Assembly (NCBI GenBank): GCA_036365145.1
Contig: JAEOAD010000029.1
Location: 19,205,001 to 19,269,000, forward strand
Source of the DNA: Orientallactaga sibirica
Taxonomy: Eukaryota; Chordata; Mammalia; Rodentia; Dipodidae
Direction: 5' to 3'
DNA: 64,000 bases
A model generated the notes under the pieces. It was not told the DNA's origin. It worked only from the letters and a program-made list of their open reading frames with translations, and did no database searches. Each line of letters opens with the position of its first letter. Position 1 is the stretch's first letter. A program made the position numbers and the translations under genes. Of this stretch, positions 22,797-33,565 are shown piece by piece.

Positions 22797-22815
22797 TTCC
22801 GCCCCTGGCCCCCAT
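22797..22815 (-). promoter_or_regulatory. polypurine tract of the MaLR
   Basis: The minus strand reads GGGGGCCAGGGGCGGAA right before the TGTGG start of the 3' LTR, the position and composition of a plus-strand primer. Confidence 0.75.
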
Positions 22816-23930
22816 AAACTGATAACCGTACATGATGTAAAATGTAATGCATTCATGCAAATTTAAAAGTCCCCATAGTTTTTATCAATTCCAATGATGT
22901 TCATACATCCCCATGATCCAAGGTCTTTTAACTGAGCCATAATACCAAAAATAATCCCCCAAAAAACCCATAATGGCACAGAATAAAACATTCACACTGC
23001 AAAGGATGGCATTGGGCAAAACAAAGAAATACTTAACCAATACAAGATTTTAAACAACCAGGGCAGACATCAAACTCTGTAACTCCCAAGTCCAACAACT
23101 CTAGTCAGTGACAAATCTCCAAGTCCGATAAGTCTAACCAGCAACAAGTCTCTGGAGTTCCAATTCCGCCCCTCCAGCTAGGCTACTCACAGTCCTGGAA
23201 AACTTCATCCAGGGCCGGCAGCTCTCCTTGGCAGCCATCTCATAGTCCCGGCATCTCCACTGGGTCTCCACTGCAACCCACGGTCCATCCTCATGGCCCC
23301 ATGGGATCTCCATGCAGGCATCCAGCAAACCTGCTTCACACTGCCCATGGCCATTTCCAAAACACAAGACCGCGTTACAAACTCAATGACCCTCTCTTTC
23401 CTGCATTTGTTATACTCCATAATACCAGGTAGGGTGCCAATTTGTTAATCCAGGGGGGAATAAATCAGACTTTGAAGAACAGGACACTCCTTCAGCATTC
23501 AGGCCCCTTCAAAAGAGTCTGCATTCTTCCTGTTGCCCCAGTGCAGGTTAGCTAGCCCAATCTCAAAGGTTGTAATCTCTCAATTGCAGCTGAATGGGCA
23601 GAGTTCACCCAAAGATTTCATTTTTTTCTGTGCCTTATCCCTCTGCTCACACCAGTTCATTTTTATGCAAAGCAACCCTGCACATCTTCTCAGGACAGGA
23701 CGCTTCTCACACAAACTGCTAGCCCAGTCCAAGTAAAGCTCTTTCTCACCCTCATAAGCCAAACTTCACAGTTCATAGTTCTTACTGCATTCAGGCCTTT
23801 CAGCTCTGACCAGAATAGTCCATTAAGCTGTACTTACAGCACTGCAAGGCATGTCTTAGGCCAAGATTTCAAATCCTTCCACATTCCTCTTGAAAATCAG
23901 CTCCAAAAGGCCAAAGCCACACAGTCAGCA

Positions 23931-23950
23931 ATCCCACTCCTCGGTACCAC
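23931..23950 (-). promoter_or_regulatory. primer-binding site, tRNA-Leu type
   Basis: Five bases after the 5' LTR the minus strand reads TGGTACCGAGGAGTGGGAT. This matches the 3' end of tRNA-Leu(UAA) (TGGTACCAGGAGTGGGG, from memory) with one extra base and one change. ERVL/MaLR elements use tRNA-Leu. Confidence 0.7.
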
Positions 23951-23955
23951 TTTAC

Positions 23956-24306
23956 TGTTGCAGTCAGGTTCGCATTGCTGGCAGAAATCACCCGACTGAA
24001 AGCAGCTTGTGGGAAAAAAAGAGGTTTATTTTGGCTTACAGGCTCGAGGGGGAAGCTCCATGATGGCAGGAAAAATGATGGCATGAGCAGAGGGTGGACA
24101 TCACTCTCTGGTCAACATAAGGTGGACAACAGCAACAGGAGAGTGTGCCAAACACTGGCAAGGGGAAGCTGGCTATAATACCCATAAGCCCGCCCCCAAC
24201 AATACTCTGCCTCCAGGAGGTGTTAATTCCCAAGTTGCCATCAGCTGGGAACCTAGCATTCAGAACACTTGAAGTTTATGGGGGACACCTGAATCAAACC
24301 ACCACA
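23956..24306 (-). repeat. MaLR 5' LTR, 351 bp
   Basis: The same sequence as 22446-22796 by eye. Ten bases beyond it on the plus strand (TTCCGCCCCT) also repeat those beyond the other LTR, so the outer flank looks like a polypurine tract rather than ordinary host DNA. Confidence 0.92.
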
Positions 24307-24316
24307 TTCCGCCCCT

Positions 24317-24659
24317 AGTCCATGTGGTTGGATGCTTCATCAGCCCCCATTCAGGGCTAAACGCCTGGAGGATTCCAGGAGAACTGCGGGTCATCAGTCC
24401 ATTTTGGAAGGCTGATAAAACTTGGTTCTAATTTCAACAAAGGAAGGATGAATAGGATAGATGAATATATGAGTGGATAATAAGTGAAAACAGGTCAAAA
24501 GCATGCAACATCAAGTGTCATAAACAGACCTTCTTTATATATAGTCTACCACAGGAAGAGCCACCTACTGTGTAGAACTTCCTCCATCAGTTATTTCTTC
24601 CTAAAACCAACTTCAAAGACCCACCCAAGAGGCATGAGTCTTGATTCCTAATCTGATAA
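24317..24659. other. unrecognised sequence, perhaps rodent LTR internal
   Basis: Begins beside the polypurine-like TTCCGCCCCT. The GGATGAATAGGATAGATGAAT part and the TAAACAGACC part are not recognised with confidence. Confidence 0.35.
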
Positions 24660-24985
24660 TATTGACAACAGAACCAAACCACAACATCAAGTTAAAAGTA
24701 AATAAATGAATAAAGCCATTATGGCAGGGGAAGCATGGAAGGAGAAGGAAGCCTGCACCACATCACCATATCAGCAGAGAGGAAATAGGCCATTTCACTG
24801 AATGCTTTTTGCTGAGCTAAATTTCTCTTTTTCAGTTCAGGGACCCATCCCATGGGGTAGTGCTGCCCATAGTTATGTCCTATTACCTAATATAGAAATC
24901 CCTCACAGACATGATCAGAGGTTTATTTTCACAGTGATTCTAATTCCTGTCAAACTGACAATCAGAGATTAACCATCACACAAAG
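24660..24985 (-). repeat. possible ERVL-type LTR remnant
   Basis: The minus strand starts TGTGATGGTTAATCTCTGATT and continues into GTCAGTTTGACAGG, a beginning that I associate with old ERVL-group LTRs. The rest is diverged and the other end is unclear. Confidence 0.35.
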
Positions 24986-25116
24986 TTTTATAAAATAATT
25001 TTAAACATTAGCTTTCTATAAGAATGGCACTAAAGACTTGTATTTTTCCAAGAATAGTGGTTTTCTTGTCTTTTACTATAGATATTATGACTTGTATTAA
25101 AGACTAACCAAGAAAA

Positions 25117-25250
25117 GCCAAGTATGGTCATGAATGCCTTTAATTCCAGCACTTGGGAGACATAGGTAGGAAGATCACAGTGTGGCCAAGGCCACCCTGA
25201 GACTATATAGTGAATTCCTGGGTAGAGTGAGACCCTACCTCAAAAACACA
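25117..25250 (+). repeat. B1 SINE
   Basis: GCCAAGTATGGTCATGAATG, CCAGCACTTGGGAGACATAGG, GAGACCCTACCTCAAAAAC. The middle is shortened and the tail has turned into a CA array. Confidence 0.88.
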
Positions 25251-25252
25251 AA

Positions 25253-25299
<47 letters not shown>
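25251..25299. repeat. (CA)n microsatellite
   Basis: Grown from the B1 tail. About twenty CA units, then TATGTAC. Confidence 0.92.
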
Positions 25300-25301
<2 letters not shown>

Positions 25302-26212
25302 GTACAGCCTAGTGTTATGTCTCAAGTACAGTAAGAATAATTCAAACATTCAAACTTGTCAAGACTGATACATTGAAACTGTACATTTTATGTCAAACTC
25401 AGAACAATTCAATTGGCTAAGTCATTTGTCCTCAATTCTAATATTAATAGGCAGAAAACATATTCAATATTCCATTATTACATTAACACAACTCATTCAT
25501 ACTTTTAAGTAGGGTATGAAACTTCTGATAGTCTCAGAAGCTAAGGTATGTCAAATAGTAAATCAAATCAAGGTTTACTAAATGTCTACAATGTGTCACA
25601 GAGCCTCTTAGATGCTCCATCCCCATTCTCTCTCAGTGATGCCTTAGATTTCTGAAAGGAGAACTGCTGTGAGAAATACTGGAATGCTACCGTGACAGTA
25701 AGCCATGTTGAGATTTTATAAAGAATACAGGCACACACTACCAATATAATTTCAGTCTGTGGGATTCTGACACATATATTTATTGATGCACATCACAGTT
25801 CATACCTCAAAAGAAATGAGATCATTTGAATAAAAAGTTTGAGTGGTGAACATGGCCTAGGCACTGGACTCAAGTGGACCCACAGGACAGATTCCCATGT
25901 GGAAGCAGCTAAAAGAGCTTTCCATAGTTACAGTGTAAATTTCATTAGCTAAATATGTAGGTGGGGACAGCAGGTATGTGGAATGTAGCAGCACTGGACG
26001 ACCTCAACTATAGGTAATAAATGCTGATTTCATGGGGTTGGTGGAAACTCAAAGAACAAATTGCAATTTTTAATTGATAGTCAATTGATGTTGAGTCAGA
26101 TACAGAGGTGGACAATGAATGGCTTGTTAATGAGACTAAAGATAAAGAGCCGATGATAATTTGGGCTATAGGTCTCTAACATTGCAACTCTTGTCAATCA
26201 TAACATTTTAAA
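25300..26212. other. unrecognised sequence
   Basis: Near 25568 the words GGTTTACTAAATGTCTACAA and GTGTCACAGAGCCTC resemble the ancient mammalian repeat word TTATTGAGTGCCTACTATGT, but the fragment is too short to name. The rest is unrecognised. Confidence 0.4.
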
Positions 26213-26370
26213 TATTTTTTGTTCATTTTCTTATCGAGGTAGTGTCTCACTCTAGCTCAGGCTGACCTGGAATTCACTATGTAGTCTCAGGGTGGCCACG
26301 AACTCATGGCAATCCTCCTACCTCTGCCTTCCAAGTGCTGGGATTAAAGGCATGTACCACCACACCTGGC
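26213..26370 (-). repeat. B1 SINE
   Basis: GAGGTAGTGTCTCACTCTAGC, CAGGCTGACCTGGAATTCACT, ending ACCACCACACCTGGC. TTAAATATTTTT-like words flank it on both sides. Confidence 0.93.
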
Positions 26371-26659
26371 TTAAAATATTTTTAATTGAGTGAGAAAGAA
26401 TTTAGGCAGAGGTCAAGTTTTCAATGAAGATTACCCACCACATGTTTAGAAATAAGACCAAAGTATGCACAAGTGTCCTCAAACCAAAGCCTGATTTAGA
26501 GGCAGGCCCTTGTGGTCTATACTTCTATGAACACTGAGAGATGCAAGGAAGATGACAGAAGTAAGTTTTAAATGAATAAAATTTGGTTTATGATATTAAA
26601 AAAGGAGTGGTATCCATAACATAAAAGTGCAATTTGAAGCAAGAAGTGGTGATGTAGAA
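26371..26659. other. unrecognised sequence
   Basis: Nothing supportable. Confidence 0.45.
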
Positions 26660-26990
26660 GACACAAATGAAAATGTTACATAAACACAGTGAAATTCTAT
26701 GCAGCAGTTCAGAAAAATAGAATTATTAAAGTTTCAGGAAAATCACAGTAAGTGAAGTGAGTCAAAATTAAAAAAAGGGTAAAAATCACATGTTATCTCT
26801 GATATTTGGGACTTTGTAACCTGTATAAGTGAGTTTGTATGAGAGGTGTGCAAATAAGAATTAAACCTATAAATATAGAACTGTAACAAGAATTAAATAC
26901 AAAAATATGAGCTGGGAGAAGGTAGAGGAGAGGGCTAAAGTTATGTTTTAAAGAAAGGGTTATAGACATTTCTCAACTCTGACAATTTCA
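26660..26990 (+). mobile_element. old L1 3' end fragment
   Basis: ACATAAACACAGTGAAATTC, TATGCAGCAGTTCAGAAAAA and AAGTGAAGTGAGTCAAA follow the order of the C-terminal end of L1 ORF2 and its 3' UTR, diverged. Confidence 0.55.
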
Positions 26991-27044
26991 TGGTTGGACT
27001 TATACACAGGTTTTACATTTAATAGGCAAGTTTGTAAAAGTTTG

Positions 27045-27105
27045 AACATACATATGTGTTTTAAATTTTTGTTTATTCATTAGCAACAGACACAGAGAGA
27101 AAGAG

Positions 27106-27146
<41 letters not shown>

Positions 27147-27315
27147 ATGGGCACACCAGGGCCTCCAGCCACTGCAAACAAACTCCAGATGCATGTGCTA
27201 CCTTGTGTATCTGGCTTATGTGGGTCCTGTGGAATTGAGCCTCTTATCAGGGTCCTTAGGCTTCACAGGCAAGCGCTTAACCGCTAAGCCATCTCTCCAG
27301 CCCTGAACATATATA
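27045..27315 (-). repeat. tRNA-derived SINE, short subtype, with CA expansion and target duplication
   Basis: Body about 27063-27303: GAGAGAAAGAGGCACACA, a CA array at 27103-27142, CCAGGGCCTCCAGCCACTGC, complemented head CTAAGCCATCTCTCCAGCCC. TGAACATACATAT upstream and TGAACATATATAT downstream look like the target duplication. Confidence 0.9.
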
Positions 27316-27734
27316 TTTCATATCACAATAATTAACAGTCTTTAATCCAAGTATAGAAAAGCTAGCTTAAATAAAAATTATATAGAAATAATTAGGCATA
27401 TGTATGCAAAGAAAATGTACATATGATCAAATTAATTACTTCAAAGTAATTTCTCTATAACAGAAAGATTGAAAAGTAGAGAAGCTTTAAAATGTTGTAC
27501 CTGATTCTTTGAGGTCACTTTTATAAATAAATTGCAGGGGAAGAACTGCTAAATATTGATTTTTAAAATGTATCCATTTCTCTGTAGATTTATTATCAAG
27601 GAGCATGAAGAGAATACTCATTATGAAAAATATGAAATGAAGTCATGAATATAGAAAAATGGAAACCTGACTTGTATTATGGTAAAGAAAATAAAAGTTG
27701 AAACAAAAAGACAATTGATATAATACACTCAGTA
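27316..27734. other. unrecognised AT-rich sequence
   Basis: No element or gene seen. Confidence 0.5.
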
Positions 27735-27842
27735 GCAGAACAGGGGCAAGGATGAGAGAAAAGAGGGTACCAACACATGATGTATCCATACAAAATATGT
27801 TGTTAATAATCAGAATAATAATATTAATAATGAAAGAAAAAA
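27735..27842 (+). mobile_element. 5'-truncated L1 3' end
   Basis: GGTACCAACACATGATGTATCC matches the complement of the L1 3' end at 51345-51400 and resembles 31085. An A-rich tail with AATAATAAT follows. Confidence 0.65.
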
Positions 27843-28839
27843 GACACTAAACACATTACAAATACTAATGTACATTAAGGATGTTTCCTGTGGAAACAGA
27901 AATTATCATAATACTTTATAAATGAATTTTATAAGATTTATCTATAACTACATGCAATTTGTGATTAACTAGTATTTCTTCTGAAAACTCAAACACAAAA
28001 ACTCCAAAAAGTTGAAGATGTTCCTTGTAGCATGATCCATGGGATACTGGAATTAATCATTCAACTATCATTTCATATGTACTCAAGTTAATTGTTTCAA
28101 TCAATGTAATAGTACATTATAGAACTTTAACTAGTATTTAATGACACTGGGTATCACACAGGGAGACAATTTTAGATATAAAAGAGCAAGTCAAGTGTAC
28201 ATGTATATCCATCATCTAGTGATAGCTACAGAAAGTTAAATCTGTGATGGGCAGAGGAATGATAGTCACTGAAAATACAGAGAATATATAGTTCCCATGC
28301 CTCAATTCATAATTGATTAAATTGCATAGAATCATTTACACAACATGACTAACATCTTAGACTAGCAATAACTCTCAACTGTGATCTTACTTCTTTACTC
28401 TGGGTGGACTGTGAAGTACTCTGTATGTTTTTTCTTTACTTTATATCATATTAATAAATTGTTTTCTTACAAAACCAATATTGATTACTTGACTTCTTCC
28501 CATGTGTATATGTATGGTCTCCATGAACTCTCATATGTACGTGAGTACACACCTGTGTGCACATCTATGAACATGTGGAAGCCAGGAATTAACTTTGGAT
28601 GACTTGGTCAATCAATCTACACCTTATTTGTTGAGACAAGTTCTTTCACTTAATCTATCTAGGACACAAAACCACTTCCCATGCTTATATTAATTAGAAA
28701 CTGAACAGTTCTTCCTGGGAGGGGCACGAAGGAAGTTCCAGAAAGTGAGAAAGTCAACAAGTCTGGGAAAAGGTTACAAAACAGTGTTCTAAGGCTACAT
28801 GAAAGGGAAACGACTGCATGGAGTTGAGATTCTCCAGAG
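27843..28839. other. unrecognised AT-rich sequence
   Basis: No supported element. The 73-codon open stretch at 28381-28602 has no motif. Confidence 0.45.
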
Positions 28840-29290
28840 AAAGAGAATGAAAAGACATTTCAAAACTTATGGAAGGCAGTGAAGGCAGTCCTAGAAGGGA
28901 AGTTTATCACTCCAAGTGCCTACATTACAAAAATAGAGAGATCTCAAATAAATAATATCAATTTAGAAAAATCCAAATGCAAAAGCACCAGATAAGAAGA
29001 AATAATCAAGAAAAGAGCAGAAATTACACAATTAGAAATGAAAAAAATTTTTTTAAAAAAGAAAAAGTGAAAAGCTGTTTCTTTGAAAAAAAAAAAAATA
29101 AGACTGATAAACCCCTGGTAAATTGACTGAAAGGAAAAGAGATAAGGTTCTAGCCAATAAGATTAGAGATGAAAAACAGACTTTGCAACAGATACGAATG
29201 AAATTGGGAGAATAATTGTTATATTTAAAAATATATTCCACAAAATCTAAGAGAAATTCTAGCAGAAAATAGCAATATTAAAAGAAAATT

Positions 29291-29766
29291 TGTACTGGGT
29301 TACAGAGCCCCCCAATAGGCCAGACATTACCCACAGAGAGCAGAGATAAGTCCCTGGTTACCCTTGATCCACTCACAGGGGGAGACCAAAGAACAGAGAG
29401 ATAAACTCCCCCTTGCCCACAAGCCTTCACAGGGGGAGACCAAAGAACAGAGTTATAAGCATCTTTGCCCACAAGGAACAACCAGGGAATTAAGATAAGT
29501 TCCCTGCCCGTGCTGTGAGATACAGATATTTTTGGGCTGACTGGAACAGAAATTACAAGAAATTTAAACTATGTAGCTGCCTGCTCATGCCACATATACT
29601 TCTGTAACCTTGCTTCCTTGTAAGAAGAAAGATATAAAAAGCCCCTCTTGCCTGAGTCGGGGTTGGAGCCACTAGAGTGATCTGGGTGTCAGTCTGCTAG
29701 CTTGAATAAATACTCCTTTCCTCTGTCTGAAAGGCTCTGAGTTTCATTCAGGAAATTCCTGTAACA
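29291..29766 (+). mobile_element. solo LTR of an endogenous retrovirus, 476 bp
   Basis: Starts TGTACTGGGTTACAGAGCCC and ends CCTGTAACA. It has a U3 with a duplicated block, a TATA-like GATATAAAAAGCCCC (29631), an AATAAA signal (29705-29710) and a short R-U5. It interrupts L1 ORF2, whose sequence resumes directly afterwards; AAAT on each side may be a 4-bp target duplication. There is no internal retroviral sequence, so it is a solo LTR left by recombination. The ERV class is uncertain (gamma-like features). Confidence 0.87.
29374..29452 (+). repeat. direct repeat in LTR U3
   Basis: CACAGGGGGAGACCAAAGAA (25-bp identical block) occurs at 29374-29398 and at 29428-29452, 54 bp apart. This position is typical of duplicated enhancers in retroviral U3. 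Confidence 0.9.
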
Positions 29767-30088
29767 AAATGGATGAATACCTTGATTCCTATCATCTACC
29801 AAAACAAAATCAAAGATACAAATTACAGGAACTGAGCTATAGCATTCAACAAGATTGAAAATGAAATTAAAAGCTTCCCAAATAACAAAAGTTCCAGACC
29901 TGGATGTATTTACTGCCACATTCTACCAAACCATTATTACAGAACAAAATCACTTCTTCTGTAGAAGTCAATGAATGAAATACATCACATAAATAGACTT
30001 ATGTAAGGAAAGCACATGATTATATAAACAGATGCAGAAAAGGCTTTTGAGAAACTATAACAAAGCTTTATGATGAAAACACAGGAGA

Positions 30089-30312
30089 GGGCTGGAAAGA
30101 CTGTTCAGTGGTTAAGGTGCTTTCCTGAAAAGTCTAACAATCAGGGTTTTATTTCCCAGTACCCATGAAAAGCCAGATGCACAAAGTCTCACATGCACCT
30201 GAAGTTCATTTGAAGTGGCTAGAGGCCCTGGCACAACTATTCTTTCTATCTGTCTCTCTTTTCTCTATCTCTCTTTTCTTGCAAATAAATAAATTAATTT
30301 AATTTAAAAATA
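30089..30312 (+). repeat. tRNA-derived SINE, short subtype
   Basis: GGGCTGGAAAGACTGTTCAG, AAAAGCCAGATGCACAAAG, GAAGTGGCTAGAGGCCCTGGC, CT-rich run, AAATAAATAAATT tail. Confidence 0.9.
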
Positions 30313-30484
30313 CAGGGAAGACTAGTGATGAAAAGATCAGATCTCAAAGGATATGTATATGTACTATAGCAGACATAAAGTCCATTTCATACTAAATGGG
30401 GAAAATGAAGCTGGAAAAAGAAGTGTCCACTTTTATCACTGCTATTCAACATAGTATTTGAAGCCTTAGCTAAAGTAATTTTTT

Positions 30485-31136
30485 TGGGAAAAGAGTGGTT
30501 ACACTCATCAAAATCTGTCTAAATTAACAATTTACATCCCCTTTAACCTATGCTGATCTCACACTCCACTGGAGAATCTGTTTTTTTTTCTTTTTCAGAA
30601 GGCATCAAGTACTGAGAACAACCAAAACCTGTAACAAAGTCAAGAAAAGATAGCTGACTCCCTGGCAGAAGATGAAGCACCTCTCACACATCAGTTAGAG
30701 GCCAGGTGAAACCACAGAGGAATTGGTGACATGAGCAAGAGTGCTGCTTCCATGGCAAGCCTGACAACCTGTGCCAAGTTTATGGATACAAACACTGAGG
30801 ACAGTCAAAACATACCAAAACAGAAATCCAGAAGCTGCTGAAATCTCAATGCTAGACTTACAGCACACCCACCAGGGCTCAGGGAATTTGCAGAAGAGGG
30901 AGTAGAATGATTGCAAGAGCCACATTGTTGGAGGGAATATCCAAAGGCATTGACCTCCACCCCCACCCTTGCTTCCAATGACAGGTTGATGTTCTCACAA
31001 CTCATAACCCAAAACACTTTGGTGAATACCAGCAATCCCATTGAGGATGGTCCTCAGTGGAAAGGGGATAATAAAGAGGAAAATGATGGTACCAACACGT
31101 GATATGTCCATTCAAAGTTCCTACTTAATTAATAAA
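30485..31136 (+). mobile_element. 5'-truncated L1 3' UTR
   Basis: CACTCCACTGGAGAATCTG, CTCAGGGAATTTGCAGAAG, ATTGCAAGAGCCACATTG and TGGTACCAACACGTGATATG match other L1 tails here. AATAAAAAA closes it. Confidence 0.78.
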
Positions 31137-31275
31137 AAATTGAGTTTGCAGTTTCTGCTCCTAGTATGTAGATTACTGCTATAGGTTGTAGTGACACTGG
31201 GGATTGATCCTGGAGTCCAGCCTAAATATATGCAGAGAAGGCTGAAGTCTGGGTGGGTCCCTGCTGTTGCTGCAG

Positions 31276-31294
31276 GTTTTGCTGTTTCTTTCTT

Positions 31295-31330
<36 letters not shown>

Positions 31331-31471
31331 GTAGCGTTTTACACTAGCCCAGGCTGACCTGGAACTCACTGTGTAGCCTCAGGGTGGCCTCGAACTCACG
31401 GCAATCCTCCTACCTCTGCCTCCCAAGTGCTGGGATTAAAGGCTTGCACCACCATGCCTGGAGGTTTTGCT
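31276..31471 (-). repeat. B1 SINE with target duplication
   Basis: Body about 31286-31461: long T-run, GTAGCGTTTTACACTAGCC, CAGGCTGACCTGGAACTCAC, end CACCATGCCTGG. AGGTTTTGCT stands on both sides. Confidence 0.93.
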
Positions 31472-31492
31472 CTTTTTGCTGGCTGGTGGTAG

Positions 31493-31497
<5 letters not shown>

Positions 31498-31534
<37 letters not shown>
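31498..31534. repeat. (CT)n microsatellite
   Basis: About eighteen CT units, next to the B1. Confidence 0.9.
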
Positions 31535-31537
<3 letters not shown>

Positions 31538-31639
31538 AGCATTTTCAAAAAATGGTGCAAGAGAAATTATATAATAACATGTGGAAGAATGAATTTAGGA
31601 TCTTATGACTAAAATGGAAGGAGCTATGCCAAGAAAACT

Positions 31640-33565
31640 AGGATGAAGAAAGATCCAAGATAACACACAACACATTCTACCAAAAGGGAAGGTATGTAAG
31701 GAATTTTTTGCATTGGTGATTCCCAGGCACAGTAAATGCCCAGGAACCATACTACCAGCGAGATTGGTCAGAGATCTTCAGCTTGGAATCCATCACAGCT
31801 GGGAATCACAGCAGGGTATCTCAAGGCCCTATTTGAGGAGGGCTTCCACCAGCCAGGTCAGGCCTTCCCTCTATTAGCATCAGCAAATCTACTAGGAAAG
31901 GTGTCCCACATGCAAAAACATGGCAAAAAGTACTTCAGAAGAGTGTATATAGAGAGCACCAGAGACTCAGCCTCCAGGAGAGTTCCCTGGTCAAATCTCA
32001 CCCCAAGTTCCAGTCTCTACTATAGATAATAGGAGGATTCCTGAGTGGATCTCATCACCTAGACACCAGGCATTGAGTAATACTGAACATCCAAGCCCAG
32101 GTGTACTTCCCACACCCCAGTCCCTGCTCAGACTGAGTCCTGGAAGTGCGGGGATCTGGAAGTAAGAAGCTGCCACATCTACTCTTTTGGGCCCCAGTCT
32201 CGCTGCACCACCACTGCAGCCCACAAGGCTGATTACATGCAGGTAGCAGGTGTGTAAAGCTGGGATTTCATGCCCAGGTAGGCTTACAATCACTGCTGTG
32301 TGTACCCAGTCCTGAAAGCACTGTGAGCCAGGAGCTGGAAGCCACCACTCCAGAGCAGAATTCTCTACCTGCCACTGGAAAAACAATCTCAGCCGAGTCA
32401 GCCAGCACTGTGGTCCACAAGTCCAAAGCTGATTATATACCAAAGGACAGGTAGTGGGTAGGTAAGGCTGGTTGCTCCTGTTTAGGGGTGGGTCTTCTTA
32501 CCACTTCCCTGAACACACCAGCTCATAAAAGTGCTGTGAACAGGGAAAAGCCACATTAGAGCTAAAATCTTGACCCATAGCATGCTCTACCCTTTCTGGC
32601 AGTTCCAGTACTGGTCCATTGGATCCTGGAGCCTAAGACACACCAAGGACGGACAGGTGATAACACTAGGCATTGAAGACAAAGAAAGTTCCCTCCCTCC
32701 ATACCACTTGTACTGGGCCTGCACTTACAGTGACCAGACATCCACCACAGTGGCATGGAACTCCCTGTCTACCATCTATACCTGCTTTGCTAGCACTGGG
32801 GCCCCCATTGTCCTGGGGCCTAGCACACACCAAAGGCCAGAAGTGGATGGTTAAAACTCAACCAAGTCCAGGTGAACTCTAAATCCTCCATAAATAGCTG
32901 GACCAAACAGTGAGCTGTAAGCCACAATGAATGCAGAGGGCAGAATATTGGAACTTGAGGACAAGACAGAGGAAACCGAGCAGGATTCCAATGCTATTTA
33001 CAAGTTTAAAAAGTGAACAATATATGAAGGAAACAAATGTTCTGATTATAGGCAGAAAAGGGGAAGAATTTCAATCTAAAGGCATAAAGAATATCTGCAA
33101 CAAAATTATTGAATATTTTATTTTCTAATCTCACCAAAACCAGACCCATCTAGGTACAGAAGGCTCACAGAACACTAAACAGTATTAGATAAGAAATTCT
33201 TCACATCACCTTATAGTTAAAACTCTAAATACTGAAGACAAAGAGATATTACTAAAAGCTGCAAGATAAAAATAATCTGTTACATGCAAAAGTAAGCCAA
33301 TCAGAATTATTTCTGATTTCTCAATGGAAAGTCTCACAGCCAGAAGGGCTTGGAATGAAATATCTCAAATCATGTAAGACCTTGGCTGCCAACCCAAACT
33401 GCTATACCCAACAAAATTATCCCCCATAATAGATGGTGTAAAAGAAATATTTCCCTGATAAAAGCCAGCATTATGAATATATGCACATTAAACCAATTCT
33501 ACATAGAATACTGCAGATACTACTTCACAGAAGAGACAAACATACTCAAGAAGATAAAAGAACAA
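31640..33565 (+). mobile_element. L1 5' UTR with tandem monomers, then ORF1
   Basis: A GC-richer leader (about 31640-32900) precedes L1 ORF1 sequence. Within 32080-32600 a unit of roughly 195-205 bp recurs: CAGCCCACAAGGCTGATTAC (32213) against GGTCCACAAGTCCAAAGCTG (32409), and CTGAAAGCACTGTGAGCCAGG against CATAAAAGTGCTGTGAACAGG. This resembles the promoter monomers of mouse L1. The ORF1 part stops abruptly near 33565, where an inverted L1 piece begins. Confidence 0.72.
32928..33565 (+). pseudogene. L1 ORF1 remnant
   Basis: ORF1p is the RNA-binding trimeric chaperone of L1. The C-terminal half is readable: HLIVKTLNTEDKEILLKAAR near 33206, then KPIRIISDFSMESLTARRAW near 33293, followed by QPKLLYPTKLSPIIDG and KPILHRIL words. 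These follow the RRM and C-terminal domain order. In-frame stops follow LKAAR and break the QIM stretch. The N-terminal start, equivalent to MGRPK at 3603, is not clearly found. Confidence 0.75.

Larger units (their letters stand above)
22446..24306 (-). mobile_element. MaLR (MT-like, ERVL group) provirus with two LTRs
   Basis: On the minus strand this is LTR (24306-23956), primer-binding site, about 1.16 kb of internal sequence, polypurine tract and LTR (22796-22446). The LTRs begin TGTGGTGGTTTGATTC and end CTGCAACA. The internal region has no gag, pol or env and no long frame, as expected for non-autonomous MaLRs that borrow ERVL enzymes. A second copy of the same family lies at 48889-50408. 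The host flanks lack a matching 5-bp duplication. Confidence 0.9.
28840..30480 (+). pseudogene. L1 ORF2 fragment split by an LTR and a SINE
   Basis: The plus strand carries ORF2 blocks in order. Sequence encoding a GKFITP-like block and KKRAEITQLE-like words lies at 28880-29040, with further ORF2 up to 29290. A solo LTR interrupts at 29291-29766. ORF2 then resumes at exactly the next codons (KMDEYLDSYHLPK-like), followed by the PGPD-region equivalent near 29900. A SINE interrupts at 30089-30312. The AFNIVFEALAKVI-like RT segment ends near 30480. Stops and frameshifts are frequent. Confidence 0.8.

Noticed and set aside
22446..24306. Repeated 351-bp units as a segmental duplication
   Set aside because: TG/CA ends, primer-binding site and polypurine tract in the right places identify them as LTRs of one element.
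30695..31041. Minus-strand open frames near 30.7-31.0 kb and plus-strand frames at 31736-32854 as genes
   Set aside because: They lie in L1 3' UTR and 5' UTR sequence that recurs elsewhere in the window without open frames.
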